A stretch of DNA of 64,000 bases from Prauserella_A sp040645195 (GCF_040645195.1 NZ_JBEYXW010000007.1:124001-188000), one strand, 5' to 3'. Counted from the first letter of the stretch, positions 19,264 to 28,987 are shown. Notes: generated from the sequence alone by a model not told the origin. Numbers and translations: made by a program.

Positions 19264-20079
19264 ATGGTGCTCGGCGTGGTGCGAATTCCCCAGGGCATCC
19301 TGGCCGAGCGGCTGGCGGCGCCCCGGTTCGAGCTGACGAGGCACGAACCGGCGGCACCGCTGCGTCCCTTCATCGAGTACTACTGGATCGTGCGGTGGGA
19401 CCTGCGCGGGCAGCCGCCGCACGAGCAGCGGGTGCTGCCGAACCTGTCGGTGCACACCGCGTTCTCGCGCAACGCATCCGGCGTGTGGGGGCCGAGCCGC
19501 GAGGTGTTCTCCTACCTGCTCGACGGCAAGGACCAGGTGCTCGGCGTCCGGTTCCGGCCAGGGTGCTGCCGCTCGTTTCTGGGCAGACCACTGACGAAAC
19601 TGGCCGGCCGCGCGCTGCCACTGGTGGAGGTCTTCGGCCCGGCGGCGGAGCAGGCGCAGACCGCGATACGGCACGCGGACACCACCGGCGAGATGGTGAC
19701 GATCGTCGACGAGCTGCTGTGCGCGGACGTCCCGGCGCTGACCGCCGCGGAGGTCCGCGCCCGGGATGCGGTGGCGCTCATCGCGAGTGACCCCACGTTG
19801 ACCCGGGTGGGCGATCTCGCGACGGCGACCGGAATGCCCGTGCGGACCTTGCAGCGACTGTTCACCGAACACGTCGGGGTGAACCCGAAGTGGGCGATCC
19901 AGGTGTACCGGCTCAACGACGCCGCCGCGCGGATCGCCGCCAACCCGCATCTGCACCACGCCGCACTCGCACACGAACTCGGCTACAGCGATCAGGCGCA
20001 CTTCGTGCGCGACTTCACAGCCGTCGCCGGCATCCCGCCCGCGCGTTACGCGCAGAAAACCGAAGCGGCCCCCCGGTAA
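19264..20079 (+). CDS. AraC family transcriptional regulator
   Basis: 271 residues. An N-terminal cupin-like sensor part (LRPFIEYYWIVRWDL, QRVLPNLSVHTAF) is followed by two helix-turn-helices: VGDLATATGMPVRTLQRLF and AALAHELGYSDQAHFVRDF. The layout (DUF6597-like sensor plus HTH_18) is common in actinobacteria that respond to small molecules or stress. It is divergent from the frameshifted TIGR03086-type gene 62 bases away, which was plausibly its target. ATG 19264 with little ribosome site; GTG 19276 is an alternative. Confidence 0.85.
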   Translation: MVLGVVRIPQGILAERLAAPRFELTRHEPAAPLRPFIEYYWIVRWDLRGQPPHEQRVLPNLSVHTAFSRNASGVWGPSREVFSYLLDGKDQVLGVRFRPGCCRSFLGRPLTKLAGRALPLVEVFGPAAEQAQTAIRHADTTGEMVTIVDELLCADVPALTAAEVRARDAVALIASDPTLTRVGDLATATGMPVRTLQRLFTEHVGVNPKWAIQVYRLNDAAARIAANPHLHHAALAHELGYSDQAHFVRDFTAVAGIPPARYAQKTEAAPR

Positions 20080-20098
20080 GGAAATCCGGGAGGCCGCT
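20064..20098. terminator. Hairpin between the AraC-type gene and lsr2
   Basis: Arms AGCGGCC (20064-20070) and GGCCGCT (20092-20098), extended by a CCCGG/CCGGG pair with one bulge. It overlaps the last codons of the AraC gene and lies between convergent stops. Confidence 0.6.
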
Positions 20099-20110
20099 CG
20101 AGTTCGTCAG

Positions 20111-20461
20111 TCAGTTCTTGCGGTGGTAGGCCTCGACGACTTCCGACGGGATACGACCGCGGTCGGAAACCTCGAACCCGTTCTTGCGCGCCCACGCACG
20201 GATGGCCTGGTTCTGCTCCCGGTCGACAGCAGCCGACCGGCCCGGTGCCTTCGCGATTACGGCACGGCCGGCGGCCCGCTTGCGACCGCCCGCGCGACGG
20301 GCGTGCTCGACATACTGCGCCAACGCGTCACGCAATTCCTCAGCGTTTTCCGCAGACAGGTCGATCTCGTAGCTCACCCCATCCAGGCCGAACTCGATCG
20401 TCTCTTCTGCCTCGGACCCGTCCAGATCGTCCACTAGGGAGACAAGGACCTTCTGCGCCAT
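20111..20461 (-). CDS. lsr2: Nucleoid-associated protein Lsr2
   Basis: 116 residues. The N-terminal dimerisation domain (MAQKVLVSLVDDLDGSEA) and the C-terminal DNA-binding domain (IRAWARKNGFEVSDRGRIP) are complete, with the RGR AT-hook-like clamp that enters the minor groove of AT-rich DNA. Lsr2 silences horizontally acquired AT-rich genes, as H-NS does in enterobacteria. It lies between lysS (upstream in the transcript direction) and clpC as in mycobacteria. The 138-base leader is distinctly AT-rich (ACGATATTAATACCTG region), a plausible target for its own binding. Confidence 0.97.
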   Translation of the reverse strand: MAQKVLVSLVDDLDGSEAEETIEFGLDGVSYEIDLSAENAEELRDALAQYVEHARRAGGRKRAAGRAVIAKAPGRSAAVDREQNQAIRAWARKNGFEVSDRGRIPSEVVEAYHRKN

Positions 20462-20599
20462 GAGATTCCTCCTGTTTTAAAGCTGGCGATAGATCGCGTG
20501 GTGGCCACGCCCTGTCAAAAGCCTTCGACTTACGATATTAATACCTGTTGGCAGGAGCAAAGGCAAATCAACATCTGCTGTTAGATCTGCCCTACCGAG

Positions 20600-22105
20600 T
20601 TATTCCGGACGTACCAGCGGGAACAGGATCGTTTCCCGGATACCGAGACCGGTGAGCGCCATCAGCAAGCGGTCGACTCCCATTCCGGCTCCGCCGCTTG
20701 GGGGCATTCCGTACTCCAGCGCGCGGAGGAAATCCTCGTCCAGCTGCATCGCCTCGTTGTCGCCCTTGGCCGCGAGCTGCGCCTGCGCCGCGAGCCGTTG
20801 CCGCTCGATCACCGGGTCGACCAACTCCGAATAACCCGTGGCCAGCTCGAATCCGCGGACATACAGGTCCCACTTCTCGGCGACGCCCTCCTGACTTCGG
20901 TGCTGGCGGGTCAGCGGAGAGGTTTCCACCGGGAAGTCGCGCACGAATGTCGGTGCGTGCAACCCGTCTCCGACGAGATGCTCCCACAGTTCCTCGACCA
21001 GTTTGCCGTGGCCCAGCTTCGGGTCGACCTCGATCCCGCGCGCCGTGCCGAACGAGCGCAGTTTCTCCACCGACGTTTCCGGCGTGACTTCCTCACCGAG
21101 TGCATCGGAGAGCGAGCCGTACATTGTCAGCGAAGCCCACTCACCAGACAGGTCGTACTCGGTTCCGTCATTCAGCGTGACGACCTGGGAACCGAATGCG
21201 GCCTCGGCGGCTTCCTGGACGAGCTCGCGGCTGAGCACGCCGATTGTGTCATAGGTCCCATAAGCCTCGTAGTATTCGAGCATCGCGAACTCCGGCGAAT
21301 GGGACGAGTCGCTGCCCTCATTCCGGAAGTTGCGGTTGATCTCGAAGACCTTCTCGATACCGCCCACCACGCAACGCTTGAGATACAACTCCGGCGCGAT
21401 ACGCAGGTAAAGATCCATGTCAAAGGCGTTGGAATGCGTGACGAACGGGCGCGCTGAGGCACCGCCGTGCAACGTCTGCAGCATCGGCGTTTCCACCTCG
21501 GTGAACCCACGGCGGTGGAAAGAGTCGCGCAGCGCGCGCAGCACCGTCGCCCGGGTGCGCACCACATCGCGTGCCTTGGGCCGCAGAATCAGGTCGACAT
21601 AACGCTGCCGGACCCTCGTCTCCTCGGACAGTTCCTTGTGCGCGACCGGCAGCGGGCGCAGTGCCTTCGACGTGACCTGCCAGCTGTCGGCGAACACGGA
21701 CAGCTCACCACGCCGCGAGGTGATGACCTCACCATGTACGAACACGTGGTCGCCGAGGTCGACGTCGGCCTTCCAGGACGCCAGCGACTCCTCGCCGACC
21801 TTGGCCAGGCTCAGCATCGCCTGCAACTCCGTGCCGTCGCCCTCGCGCAGCGTCGCGAAGCAGAGCTTGCCGGTGTTGCGCAGGAACATGACGCGGCCGG
21901 TGACCCCAACCAGGTCGCCGGTCTGCGTGTCGACGGGCAGATCCGGGTATGCGGCACGCACCTCGGCGAGGCTGTGCGTGCGCGGAACCTCCACCGGGTA
22001 GGGCTCCTTGCCCGCCGCCAGGATCCGGTCACGCTTCTCCCGGCGCACCCGCATCTGCTCCGGCAGGTCGTCCTCGCTCATCGGCTGCTCCGGGATATCG
22101 CTCAT
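20600..22105 (-). CDS. lysS: Lysyl-tRNA synthetase, class II
   Basis: 501 residues. The N-terminal OB-fold (VTGRVMFLRNTGKLCFATL) binds the anticodon. The class II core has motif 2 FRNEGSDSSHSPEFAMLE and motif 3 GAGMGVDRLLMALTG near the C-terminus. It charges tRNA-Lys in the cytoplasm. The start is ATG 22105; an internal ATG eight codons later is also possible. It follows coaX by 72 bases on the same strand and is likely the last gene of the pan/coaX cluster transcript. Confidence 0.97.
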   Translation of the reverse strand: MSDIPEQPMSEDDLPEQMRVRREKRDRILAAGKEPYPVEVPRTHSLAEVRAAYPDLPVDTQTGDLVGVTGRVMFLRNTGKLCFATLREGDGTELQAMLSLAKVGEESLASWKADVDLGDHVFVHGEVITSRRGELSVFADSWQVTSKALRPLPVAHKELSEETRVRQRYVDLILRPKARDVVRTRATVLRALRDSFHRRGFTEVETPMLQTLHGGASARPFVTHSNAFDMDLYLRIAPELYLKRCVVGGIEKVFEINRNFRNEGSDSSHSPEFAMLEYYEAYGTYDTIGVLSRELVQEAAEAAFGSQVVTLNDGTEYDLSGEWASLTMYGSLSDALGEEVTPETSVEKLRSFGTARGIEVDPKLGHGKLVEELWEHLVGDGLHAPTFVRDFPVETSPLTRQHRSQEGVAEKWDLYVRGFELATGYSELVDPVIERQRLAAQAQLAAKGDNEAMQLDEDFLRALEYGMPPSGGAGMGVDRLLMALTGLGIRETILFPLVRPE

Positions 22106-22177
22106 GAGGCCCTAGGGTACGAACACCCGTGCGAGCCCCGCGCACCGGTTCGCCGTTGGTGGCAGGACGGCCGATGA

Positions 22178-22963
22178 TCAGCGCACGTTGCGCTCGTAAA
22201 CCAGCCGAAGGCCCAGCAATGTGAGGTCGGGACGGTGCTCGGTGATCGTCTCCGACTCGTTGATCACCAGTGGCGCGAGCCCGCCCGTGGCGATGACTTC
22301 CACCGGCTCACGGGAACCGCGGGACAGCTCGCTGGCAATTCGCCGCACGAGACCGTCGACCTGGCCTGCGAATCCGTACAGGATGCCGGATTGCAGACAC
22401 TCCACGGTGTTCTTGCCGATCACCGACCGCGGTGCCACCAGTTCGACCTTGCGCAGTGCGGCGGCCCGCGCCGCCAGCGCATCGACCGAGATGTCGATCC
22501 CCGGCGCGAAAGCCCCGCCGAGGAACTCGCCCTTTGCCGATATCGCGTCGACGTTGGTCGAGGTACCGAAGTCCACCACCACGCAGGCGGTGTTGTGCAG
22601 GTGATGCGCGGCCAGCGTGTTGACGAGCCGGTCGCCGCCCACCTCCCGCGGGTTGTCGACCAGTAGCGGGACCCCGGTGCGCACACCGGGCTCGACCACG
22701 ATCTTGGGCACCTTCGCGTAGTACCGCCCGAGCATGACCCGCAGTTCGCGCAGCACAGCGGGCACCGTCGACAGCGCACTGATCCCGGTGACCGCGTCGG
22801 CGTACTCCCCGAGCAGCCCGCGCATGGTGAGCGCCAGCTCGTCCGCGGTCATCCGCGCATCAGTGCGCATCCGCCAGTCCCGAACCAGCTCGGCCGACTC
22901 GCCCCTCCCGGAGTACAGCCCGAGCACGATGTTCGTGTTCCCGACGTCGACGGTGAGCAGCAA
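22178..22963 (-). CDS. coaX: Type III pantothenate kinase
   Basis: 261 residues starting at TTG 22963, immediately after the panD stop; the N-terminus LLLTVDVGNTNIVLGLY is complete for the family, so the rare TTG start is credible. Phosphate-binding motifs DVGNTN and DFGTSTNVDAIS of the ASKHA fold are intact. It phosphorylates pantothenate, the first committed step of CoA synthesis. With panC and panD upstream in the same operon, beta-alanine to phosphopantothenate is encoded as a block. Confidence 0.95.
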   Translation of the reverse strand: MLLTVDVGNTNIVLGLYSGRGESAELVRDWRMRTDARMTADELALTMRGLLGEYADAVTGISALSTVPAVLRELRVMLGRYYAKVPKIVVEPGVRTGVPLLVDNPREVGGDRLVNTLAAHHLHNTACVVVDFGTSTNVDAISAKGEFLGGAFAPGIDISVDALAARAAALRKVELVAPRSVIGKNTVECLQSGILYGFAGQVDGLVRRIASELSRGSREPVEVIATGGLAPLVINESETITEHRPDLTLLGLRLVYERNVR

Positions 22964-23464
22964 CTAGCTCTCCGCGTGCAGCAGTGCGTCGAGCCGGGCG
23001 GCGTCGACCGTCTCCGCCACCGGGAAGGCCTGCGCGTCGCCGCCCTGCTGGCCGATCGGCAGCGCGCCACTGACCAGGCCTGAGCCGTCCGGCGCCTCGG
23101 CAGGGTCGCTGCCCAGTTCGACGATCCGGTTGTCCGCGTCGACGAAGACGATCCGCGGCTCGAAGGAGGCGGCCTCGGCCGAGTCCAGCTGCCCGTACGC
23201 GATCAGGATCACCAGGTCACCGGGGTGCACCAGGTGCGCCGCGGCACCGTTGATGCCGATCACACCGCTGTCCCGCTCCCCCTTGATGACGTATGTCTCC
23301 AGCCGGGCACCATTGGTGATGTCCACAATCGACACCTGCTCACCAGGCAGGAGGTCGGCCGCCTCCATCAGTGCCTCGTCGACGGTCACGGAACCGACGT
23401 AGTGCAGGTCCGCCTGTGTCACCGTCGCTCTGTGGATCTTGGACTTCAGCATCGTGCGGTACAT
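22964..23464 (-). CDS. panD: Aspartate 1-decarboxylase proenzyme
   Basis: 166 residues. The chain self-cleaves at Gly24-Ser25 (HYVGSVTVDE) to make the pyruvoyl cofactor. Conserved KSKIHRATVTQADLHYVG and GINGAAAHLVHPGDLVILI are present. It makes beta-alanine from aspartate for pantothenate. The C-terminal 30 or so residues (SGALPIGQQGGDAQAF onward) extend beyond the usual enterobacterial length, as in other actinobacteria. It is 11 bases after panC and directly abuts coaX. Confidence 0.96.
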   Translation of the reverse strand: MYRTMLKSKIHRATVTQADLHYVGSVTVDEALMEAADLLPGEQVSIVDITNGARLETYVIKGERDSGVIGINGAAAHLVHPGDLVILIAYGQLDSAEAASFEPRIVFVDADNRIVELGSDPAEAPDGSGLVSGALPIGQQGGDAQAFPVAETVDAARLDALLHAES

Positions 23465-23475
23465 CCGGACTCCCT

Positions 23476-24390
23476 CTATACCCCTGCGTCCTCTGTAGAC
23501 AGTTGTAGCCCGTGCTCGGCCGCGGCGCCGAGCAACACGGCGACGTTGTCGATCAGCCGGGTGGTGCCCACCCGCGCCGCGACGAGCAACCGTGCCTCTC
23601 CATCGACGGGCGCGGCCCCCAGATCGGTTCCCCGGATCTCCACATAGTCGACGGCCACCTCGGGTCGGGCCGCGAGCGTCTGGCGTGCGGCCTCCAACGC
23701 CGCCTCGGCGCCGAACCTGCCCGCGTGTGCTCCCGCGGTCAGCGCGGCGGAGAGCACGACTGCCTGATCGCGCTCCTCTTCGGACAGGTACGCATTACGC
23801 GAGGACAGCGCGAGACCATCGGGTTCGCGGACCGTGGGCACGCCGACAATGCGCGTGTCCATGTTCAGGTCGCGCACCATGCGGCGGATGAGCACCAGCT
23901 GCTGATAGTCCTTCTCGCCGAACAACGCGTAGTTCGGCCGGACGATGTTGAGCAGCTTCGACACGACCGTGAGCACACCGGCGAAATGCCCTGGCCGCGC
24001 CACTCCCTCCAGCTCCTCGCCCAGCGGACCGGGGTGCACGGTCACGGCCGCGTCCTCGGCGAAGAGGTCCGCCGCCTCCGGCGTGAACGCAATGTCCACG
24101 CCCAGCTCGCTGAGCGCCTCCAGGTCACGCTCCAGCGGACGCGGGTAGGCCGCGAAGTCCTCACCTGCGCCGAACTGCAGCGGGTTCACGAAGATCGATG
24201 CGGCGACAACCGTGTTGGGCAGCCGCTTGGCGCGGCGCAGCAGTTCGCGGTGGCCCGCATGCAACGCGCCCATGGTCGGTACCAGAGCGATCTTGCGGCC
24301 CACCGCACGCAGCGCGGCGGTCACCCTGGTGACGTCCTCCAGGCTGCGGTAGACGTTGAGCCGGCCGCGAGTGAACTGAGGGGCAGTCAT
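23476..24390 (-). CDS. panC: Pantothenate synthetase
   Basis: 304 residues. The HIGH-like motif is MGALHAGHRELL, the KMSKS equivalent lies in DGLALSSRNAYLS, and the pantoate-binding region is FVNPLQFGAGEDFAAYPR. It joins pantoate and beta-alanine with ATP. The start overlaps the stop of the DUF2520 gene by four bases (ATGA), indicating coupled translation. The end is followed by panD after 11 bases. Confidence 0.97.
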   Translation of the reverse strand: MTAPQFTRGRLNVYRSLEDVTRVTAALRAVGRKIALVPTMGALHAGHRELLRRAKRLPNTVVAASIFVNPLQFGAGEDFAAYPRPLERDLEALSELGVDIAFTPEAADLFAEDAAVTVHPGPLGEELEGVARPGHFAGVLTVVSKLLNIVRPNYALFGEKDYQQLVLIRRMVRDLNMDTRIVGVPTVREPDGLALSSRNAYLSEEERDQAVVLSAALTAGAHAGRFGAEAALEAARQTLAARPEVAVDYVEIRGTDLGAAPVDGEARLLVAARVGTTRLIDNVAVLLGAAAEHGLQLSTEDAGV

Positions 24391-25283
24391 GGGGTTTCAC
24401 GTCCATTGTCGAGGAGTTTGCCGAGTTCGGCCGCCGCATCGGCGCCCAGCAGACCCGCTGAGCTCGCCCTGGCGACGGTCCTGCGGGCCAGCGCGGCGTA
24501 GCAGGTCGCCACATCCGGCGCCTGATCCCCCAGCACCCGCAGGTGGGTGGCAACAGTGCCCGCGTCGCCCCTGGCGACCGGGCCGGTGAGGGCACGGTCG
24601 CCATGCCGCAGCACGTTGTCGAGTGCGGCGGACAGCAGCGGCGCCAGCAGGCGCTCGGCGTCACGCACACCGTTGCCCCGCAACAGTTCCACACTGTCGG
24701 CGACGAGTGTGATCAGGTGGTTGGCCCCATGCGAGAGCGCGGCGTGGTACAGCGGCCTTGCGGCCTCCGGGATGCGCACGGGTTCCGCGCCCATCTCAAC
24801 GGTCAGAGCCTCGCCGACATTCCAGGCGGCCTCGTCGTCCGGCGTCGCGGTGACACCGATGCTGCAGGCGGCGATGCGCTCAAGGTCCTCCTCCCTGCCG
24901 GTGAAGGTCATCACCGGGTGCAGGGCAAGCGGAAGTGCGCCGAGCTCGGCAGCGGGACTCAACACGTCGACGCCGTGGGCGCCGGAAGTGTGCACCACGA
25001 TCTGGCCTGCCCGGAACGCTCCGGTCGCGGCGAGGCCACTGGTCATCGGGCCGAGCACGTCGTCGGGCAACGCGAGCAGCACCAGGTCCGCGCGCTGGGC
25101 GACCTCATCCGGCGGCAGCAACGGGACACCCTGCAGGAGACGCTCGGCACGCCGGACGGAGGCTTCGGAGACGGCGGATGCGGCGACAACCGCGTGCCCG
25201 GCGCGGGCGAGCGCGGCTCCCAGCACACTGCCGACCCTGCCCGCCGAGACGACGCCCACCGCGAGCCGAGCGGGACGGCTCAT
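24387..25283 (-). CDS. Rossmann-like/DUF2520 oxidoreductase
   Basis: 298 residues from ATG 25283 (MSRPARLAVGVVSAGRVG). The N-terminal half has the dinucleotide motif GVVSAGRVGSVLGAALARAGH and LLALPDDVL, as in ketopantoate reductase-like proteins. The C-terminal DUF2520 half is helical (ALYHAALSHGANHLITL). It is four-base coupled to panC. That linkage, also seen in mycobacteria (Rv3603c), suggests a role in pantoate supply or quality control, but no activity is established. Confidence 0.85.
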   Translation of the reverse strand: MSRPARLAVGVVSAGRVGSVLGAALARAGHAVVAASAVSEASVRRAERLLQGVPLLPPDEVAQRADLVLLALPDDVLGPMTSGLAATGAFRAGQIVVHTSGAHGVDVLSPAAELGALPLALHPVMTFTGREEDLERIAACSIGVTATPDDEAAWNVGEALTVEMGAEPVRIPEAARPLYHAALSHGANHLITLVADSVELLRGNGVRDAERLLAPLLSAALDNVLRHGDRALTGPVARGDAGTVATHLRVLGDQAPDVATCYAALARRTVARASSAGLLGADAAAELGKLLDNGRETP

Positions 25284-25461
25284 CGCCTGCCCCCGTGTAC
25301 GGCCCTGCTGTTCGGCAACGGCCACCGTTGGACGCTCATGGCACAACTCCCAGACTCGTTCCAGTCCCACTCTGCGGTCGCGGGTACCAGACGACGGCGC
25401 GAGATTACCTCGAACCGCACGGCAACCGCCGTGAGGTGACCAGCTTCACCCGCCCCCAGGG

Positions 25462-26637
25462 TCACCCTTCCTGCCCGGCAGTGGCCAGGCGCACAGCCTC
25501 CGCACGGCTCGCCCGCACGACCTGCAGCAGCTCGTCGTGCCGTGCCTCGGCGGCGGCGCCGGTGCCCCTCTTCCGGCGCAGGAACGCCAGCTCGGTGACG
25601 CTCGCCTGGTACTCCCCGACCGCTCTGGCAGCTTCCCGTCCGGACTCGCGGCGGGCCTGCCTGCGCCAGCGCCGCCGTTGGCGTAGATCAGCCAGCAGGC
25701 GGACCTCGGAGCGGGCGATCCAGCCAGCCGCGGCCATGGCCGGCAGCGCGCGGGCGATGATGCGCTGCTCGCGCCGCCGCTGCCAGAGCACGAGCAGCAG
25801 CATTCCGACGAACATCGGCACCATGATCAGGAAGTAGACGTTGAGGAAGGTCGCCGCGCCGCCGAGCGTTGCCGCGGCGTTCCACAGCGCGTGCAGGAAC
25901 ACCGCGCCGACATAGGCCGCAAGAGGCAGCAGGATCCGGACCCGCCCGCTGCGCGTGTTCTGGGCGGCGAGCCCGAGACCGATCCCGATCAGCACCGTGA
26001 ACAGCGGATGCGCGAACGGCGACAGCACACCGCGCAGGATGAACGCCGCGAGGACACCGGAGCTCATGCCGTCGCCGAAGCCCTGCTCGGCGAACGCCCG
26101 CCCGAAGTAGTAGATGTTCTCGGTGAACGCGAAGCCCGCCGCGCTGAACCCGGCGTAGACGATGCCGTCGACGACCCCGTCGAACTCCTGGGAGCGGCGC
26201 CAGAGGATCAGCACGACGGGCACCGCTTTCACCGCCTCCTCGACCAGCGGCGCGGACACGATCGCGCTGACCTTGCTGCCGTTGCCGGAGCCGAGCAACA
26301 GGTCACCGACCGTCTGCGCGGTGTCGTTGATCAGCAGCGCGGTGAGCGTGGCGACACACGCACCCCACAGGAAGGTGAGCAGCAGCAGCTTCGCCGGCTC
26401 TGGCTCCCAGCGGTCGATCCACAGGAACGCCGCTACGACGAGCGCCACCGGCACGACAGCGGCGACGACGCCGATCACCACCGCGAGCACCCCGACCTGC
26501 ACGGTTGCCAGTCCCACCACCAGGAGGCCGCACAACGCGACGCCGACCAGGCCGATGACCGGCAACAACACGGTGATTCTGCGTGGTGTGTGCCGGCGCA
26601 GGTGGCGTGGCCGCCGGCTCGTCGTGGGTCCCCTCAC
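25462..26637 (-). CDS. PrsW family intramembrane metalloprotease
   Basis: 391 residues from GTG 26637. About eight membrane helices. The three PrsW motifs are visible: APLVEEAVKAVPV (glutamate pair), FAFTENIYYF, and membrane histidines in FAHPLFT and FLHALWN. Members cut membrane proteins such as anti-sigma factors within the bilayer. A basic cytoplasmic tail (RQRRRWRRQARRE) follows. No anti-sigma gene is adjacent, so the substrate is unknown. Confidence 0.85.
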   Translation of the reverse strand: MRGPTTSRRPRHLRRHTPRRITVLLPVIGLVGVALCGLLVVGLATVQVGVLAVVIGVVAAVVPVALVVAAFLWIDRWEPEPAKLLLLTFLWGACVATLTALLINDTAQTVGDLLLGSGNGSKVSAIVSAPLVEEAVKAVPVVLILWRRSQEFDGVVDGIVYAGFSAAGFAFTENIYYFGRAFAEQGFGDGMSSGVLAAFILRGVLSPFAHPLFTVLIGIGLGLAAQNTRSGRVRILLPLAAYVGAVFLHALWNAAATLGGAATFLNVYFLIMVPMFVGMLLLVLWQRRREQRIIARALPAMAAAGWIARSEVRLLADLRQRRRWRRQARRESGREAARAVGEYQASVTELAFLRRKRGTGAAAEARHDELLQVVRASRAEAVRLATAGQEG

Positions 26638-26662
26638 GCGGGCACCCTAACGTCGCGCAGGC

Positions 26663-28420
26663 TCAGTCCTCTGCGCGGCGCCTCCTGCGCGGCCCGGAAC
26701 CACCCGCCCCGTACGTCGCGAGCAGCTCGCTCACTGACTTTCCCTCGGCGTGGGAACCGCTCGCCTCGGCTGGCACGGCGGCGGGTTCCGGGGCTCGCCG
26801 CCTGCCGCCACTGGAGGAGGCGCCGTTCGTGTCCGGCTTCGAATGGCGTGACCCGTTGACCGGCTCCGCGGTGACGTCCTGCCACGGCGGTTCGGCGTCC
26901 GCGCGGCGCCGCCTGCCGCCCGCGGGCTCGGCGGGTGGCGTGCCGTGCCGTCCGCTCGGCAGCCCGGCGGGGGTTTCGGCAGGGGCAGCGCTGTCGTCGC
27001 GCTCCGCGCGACGCCGCCGCCCGCCGGTGCGGGCGCCGAGGTCCCGGATCTCCGGCGGCAACGTGGGATTGCGAACCGGCTCCGCCTGCGGCTTGACCGT
27101 GGGCTCGGCCGGCTCGGCGACCTTGGGCGGCTTGGGCGGCGCGACCGGCTCGGGTGGCTTGGCCTGGCGCGGCGGCGTGGGCGGCGTTGGGGGTTCGATC
27201 GGCTTGGCGGGACGCTCGCGTTCGGCGTGGCCGGCATCGGCGTCGTCCGCGGAATTGAGGAAGTGGTCGAAGCTGCGGGCGTAAGCCGTCGGCGGCTCCG
27301 GCTCGCGCTTGCGTGGCGGCGGCGTCACGCTCGCCACGGGCCGGCCACGCGGCACGCGCTCCATCGCGGGCCTCGTCGGCTCGGGATCGGGCTTGCGCTG
27401 CGGCGGCCGGACCGGTGCGTGCTGCTTGGCGGGCTCGTCCGCCGGCGGATCAACGGGCTTGGCAACGGGTTGCTGGTGTGGCCGCGACATCTCGGCCCTG
27501 GCCAGGCTGGCGGCCTTCGTCGCCCTGGCTGCCGCCATGCCCACGTGCTCGGCCGGCCGCACCTGGCGGGTCGGCGGATCGACCGGCCGCTGCGCAGGCC
27601 TGCTGTCCTCGGCGGGCCGCGCAGGCCGCGGTACGAACTGGGTTCGCGCCGTCGCGTCCTGTGCCGCGGCCGCGGGCCGTCGTGGCGGCTGGACCGGCGG
27701 GTTCTGCTTGGGAGGCAACGGCTTGATCGGTGGCGCCTGTTTGACCGGTGGCGCGGGTGGAGCCTGCTTGGCAGGTTTGGCCGGGGCCGCCTGCGTGACC
27801 TGCTGCACCGGCTTGGCCACGACATCCGGTTCCCTGTCCCGGATCCGGGTGATCAGCTCGGTCGGCCGGTCGGTGATCTCGGTGACCTTCTTTCCCGCGG
27901 GGAGCTGCGCGGGAACACCGGCCTTCGCATCACCTGCCGTGACCACACGCGGCTCTTCGCCGATCGAGCGCATTCGTGTCGACTGGGCGGTCAACGCCAC
28001 CCGCTCCCACAGCACCTCGCCGCCGAACAGCGCCTGCAGGCTCTCGCGCAGCGCGGCGATCTCGGAGCGGAGCTCCGCCAGCTCCTCGGCGGACTCCTCC
28101 TCGACCCGGTCCCGCGTCTCGGCCTCGATCTCCAGCTCGAACTCGCGACGGGCAGCGATCTCGCGTTCCAGTTCCAGTTCGTAGATCGCCTGCGCCTTGG
28201 CCGCGGACTCCTCCGTGGTGGCGGCCTGCTTCCGGTACCGCACAGCCACGAACGCGCCGATCAGCGCCGCCCACAGCGCCGCGAGAATGGCGAGCCGAAG
28301 CCATCTGAGGTCATCGGTGAGCACCAGCGCCAGCGTGGCGCCGATCGCGAGGACGACGCCCGCGCCGAACCACGGCCTACCCGAACGGTGGCCGCGCGAG
28401 CCGTCACCCACGCGAGTCAT
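26663..28420 (-). CDS. Membrane-anchored proline-rich protein (DUF6779-like)
   Basis: 585 residues from ATG 28420. Two membrane segments at the N-terminus (GAGVVLAIGATLALVL and RLAILAALWAALIGAFVAV) are followed by a glutamate-rich coiled coil (ESAEELAELRSEIAALRES). A long, disordered, Pro/Lys/Arg-rich cytoplasmic tail ends SGPRRRRRAED. The position between the pantothenate genes and folK matches M. tuberculosis Rv3604c. The low-complexity tail suggests protein-protein scaffolding at the membrane, perhaps in cell-envelope growth; this is inference. Confidence 0.75.
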   Translation of the reverse strand: MTRVGDGSRGHRSGRPWFGAGVVLAIGATLALVLTDDLRWLRLAILAALWAALIGAFVAVRYRKQAATTEESAAKAQAIYELELEREIAARREFELEIEAETRDRVEEESAEELAELRSEIAALRESLQALFGGEVLWERVALTAQSTRMRSIGEEPRVVTAGDAKAGVPAQLPAGKKVTEITDRPTELITRIRDREPDVVAKPVQQVTQAAPAKPAKQAPPAPPVKQAPPIKPLPPKQNPPVQPPRRPAAAAQDATARTQFVPRPARPAEDSRPAQRPVDPPTRQVRPAEHVGMAAARATKAASLARAEMSRPHQQPVAKPVDPPADEPAKQHAPVRPPQRKPDPEPTRPAMERVPRGRPVASVTPPPRKREPEPPTAYARSFDHFLNSADDADAGHAERERPAKPIEPPTPPTPPRQAKPPEPVAPPKPPKVAEPAEPTVKPQAEPVRNPTLPPEIRDLGARTGGRRRRAERDDSAAPAETPAGLPSGRHGTPPAEPAGGRRRRADAEPPWQDVTAEPVNGSRHSKPDTNGASSSGGRRRAPEPAAVPAEASGSHAEGKSVSELLATYGAGGSGPRRRRRAED

Positions 28421-28489
28421 GACCAACACCGTACCTTCTAGTAATCCATCTGAGACCTTGTCATTACTTCGAACGGTGCGATCCAAGCG

Positions 28490-28957
28490 TTAACCGGTTG
28501 CTCTCCGATCGCGATCACGGTCACCATCGCGTGGTTCCGGCGCCCGGCAACAGTGCTCCAGCCAGAGCGCGCCGGCGATCAGCGCCACGGAACAGCACGC
28601 GCCGACGACAGCCGCAGGGAGATCACGGGACGCCGCGGTCAGCTCCCCCGCCCGTGGTGCGAGGTAAGCCAGCCCGGCGAGCCACGCGCCGAGCATCAGC
28701 GCGCCGAGCAACGACGAGGCCTTGGCGAGCGCGACCGCACGCGCGATGCCGATGCCGTTGGCCACTCGTCCGGCCCGGATCCGACTGCGGATGACGAAGG
28801 CGAGAACGGTCTCGATGATCGCGAGCACCAGCAGGGTCACGCCCGCGAATACCGGCAGGGTCGGCAACGACCCGTACGCGACCTGGAACACGAGATACAT
28901 GAGCGCGAGCCCGATCACCCCGGCGACGAGCAGCTCCCGTGGTCGCGTGAAGTGCAT
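28490..28957 (-). CDS. DUF3180 family membrane protein
   Basis: 155 residues with four predicted membrane segments (LLVAGVIGLALMYLVF, LPVFAGVTLLVLAIIET, SSLLGALMLGAWLAGLAYL, VVGACCSVALIAGALWL). The tail is short and charged (RDGDRDRDRR). It corresponds in order and type to M. tuberculosis Rv3605c, which directly adjoins folK; here a MerR gene has been inserted between them. No function is known for the family. Confidence 0.85.
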   Translation of the reverse strand: MHFTRPRELLVAGVIGLALMYLVFQVAYGSLPTLPVFAGVTLLVLAIIETVLAFVIRSRIRAGRVANGIGIARAVALAKASSLLGALMLGAWLAGLAYLAPRAGELTAASRDLPAAVVGACCSVALIAGALWLEHCCRAPEPRDGDRDRDRRATG

Positions 28958-28987
28958 GTGTCCACCGTACTGGCGCGACTTCGCTGG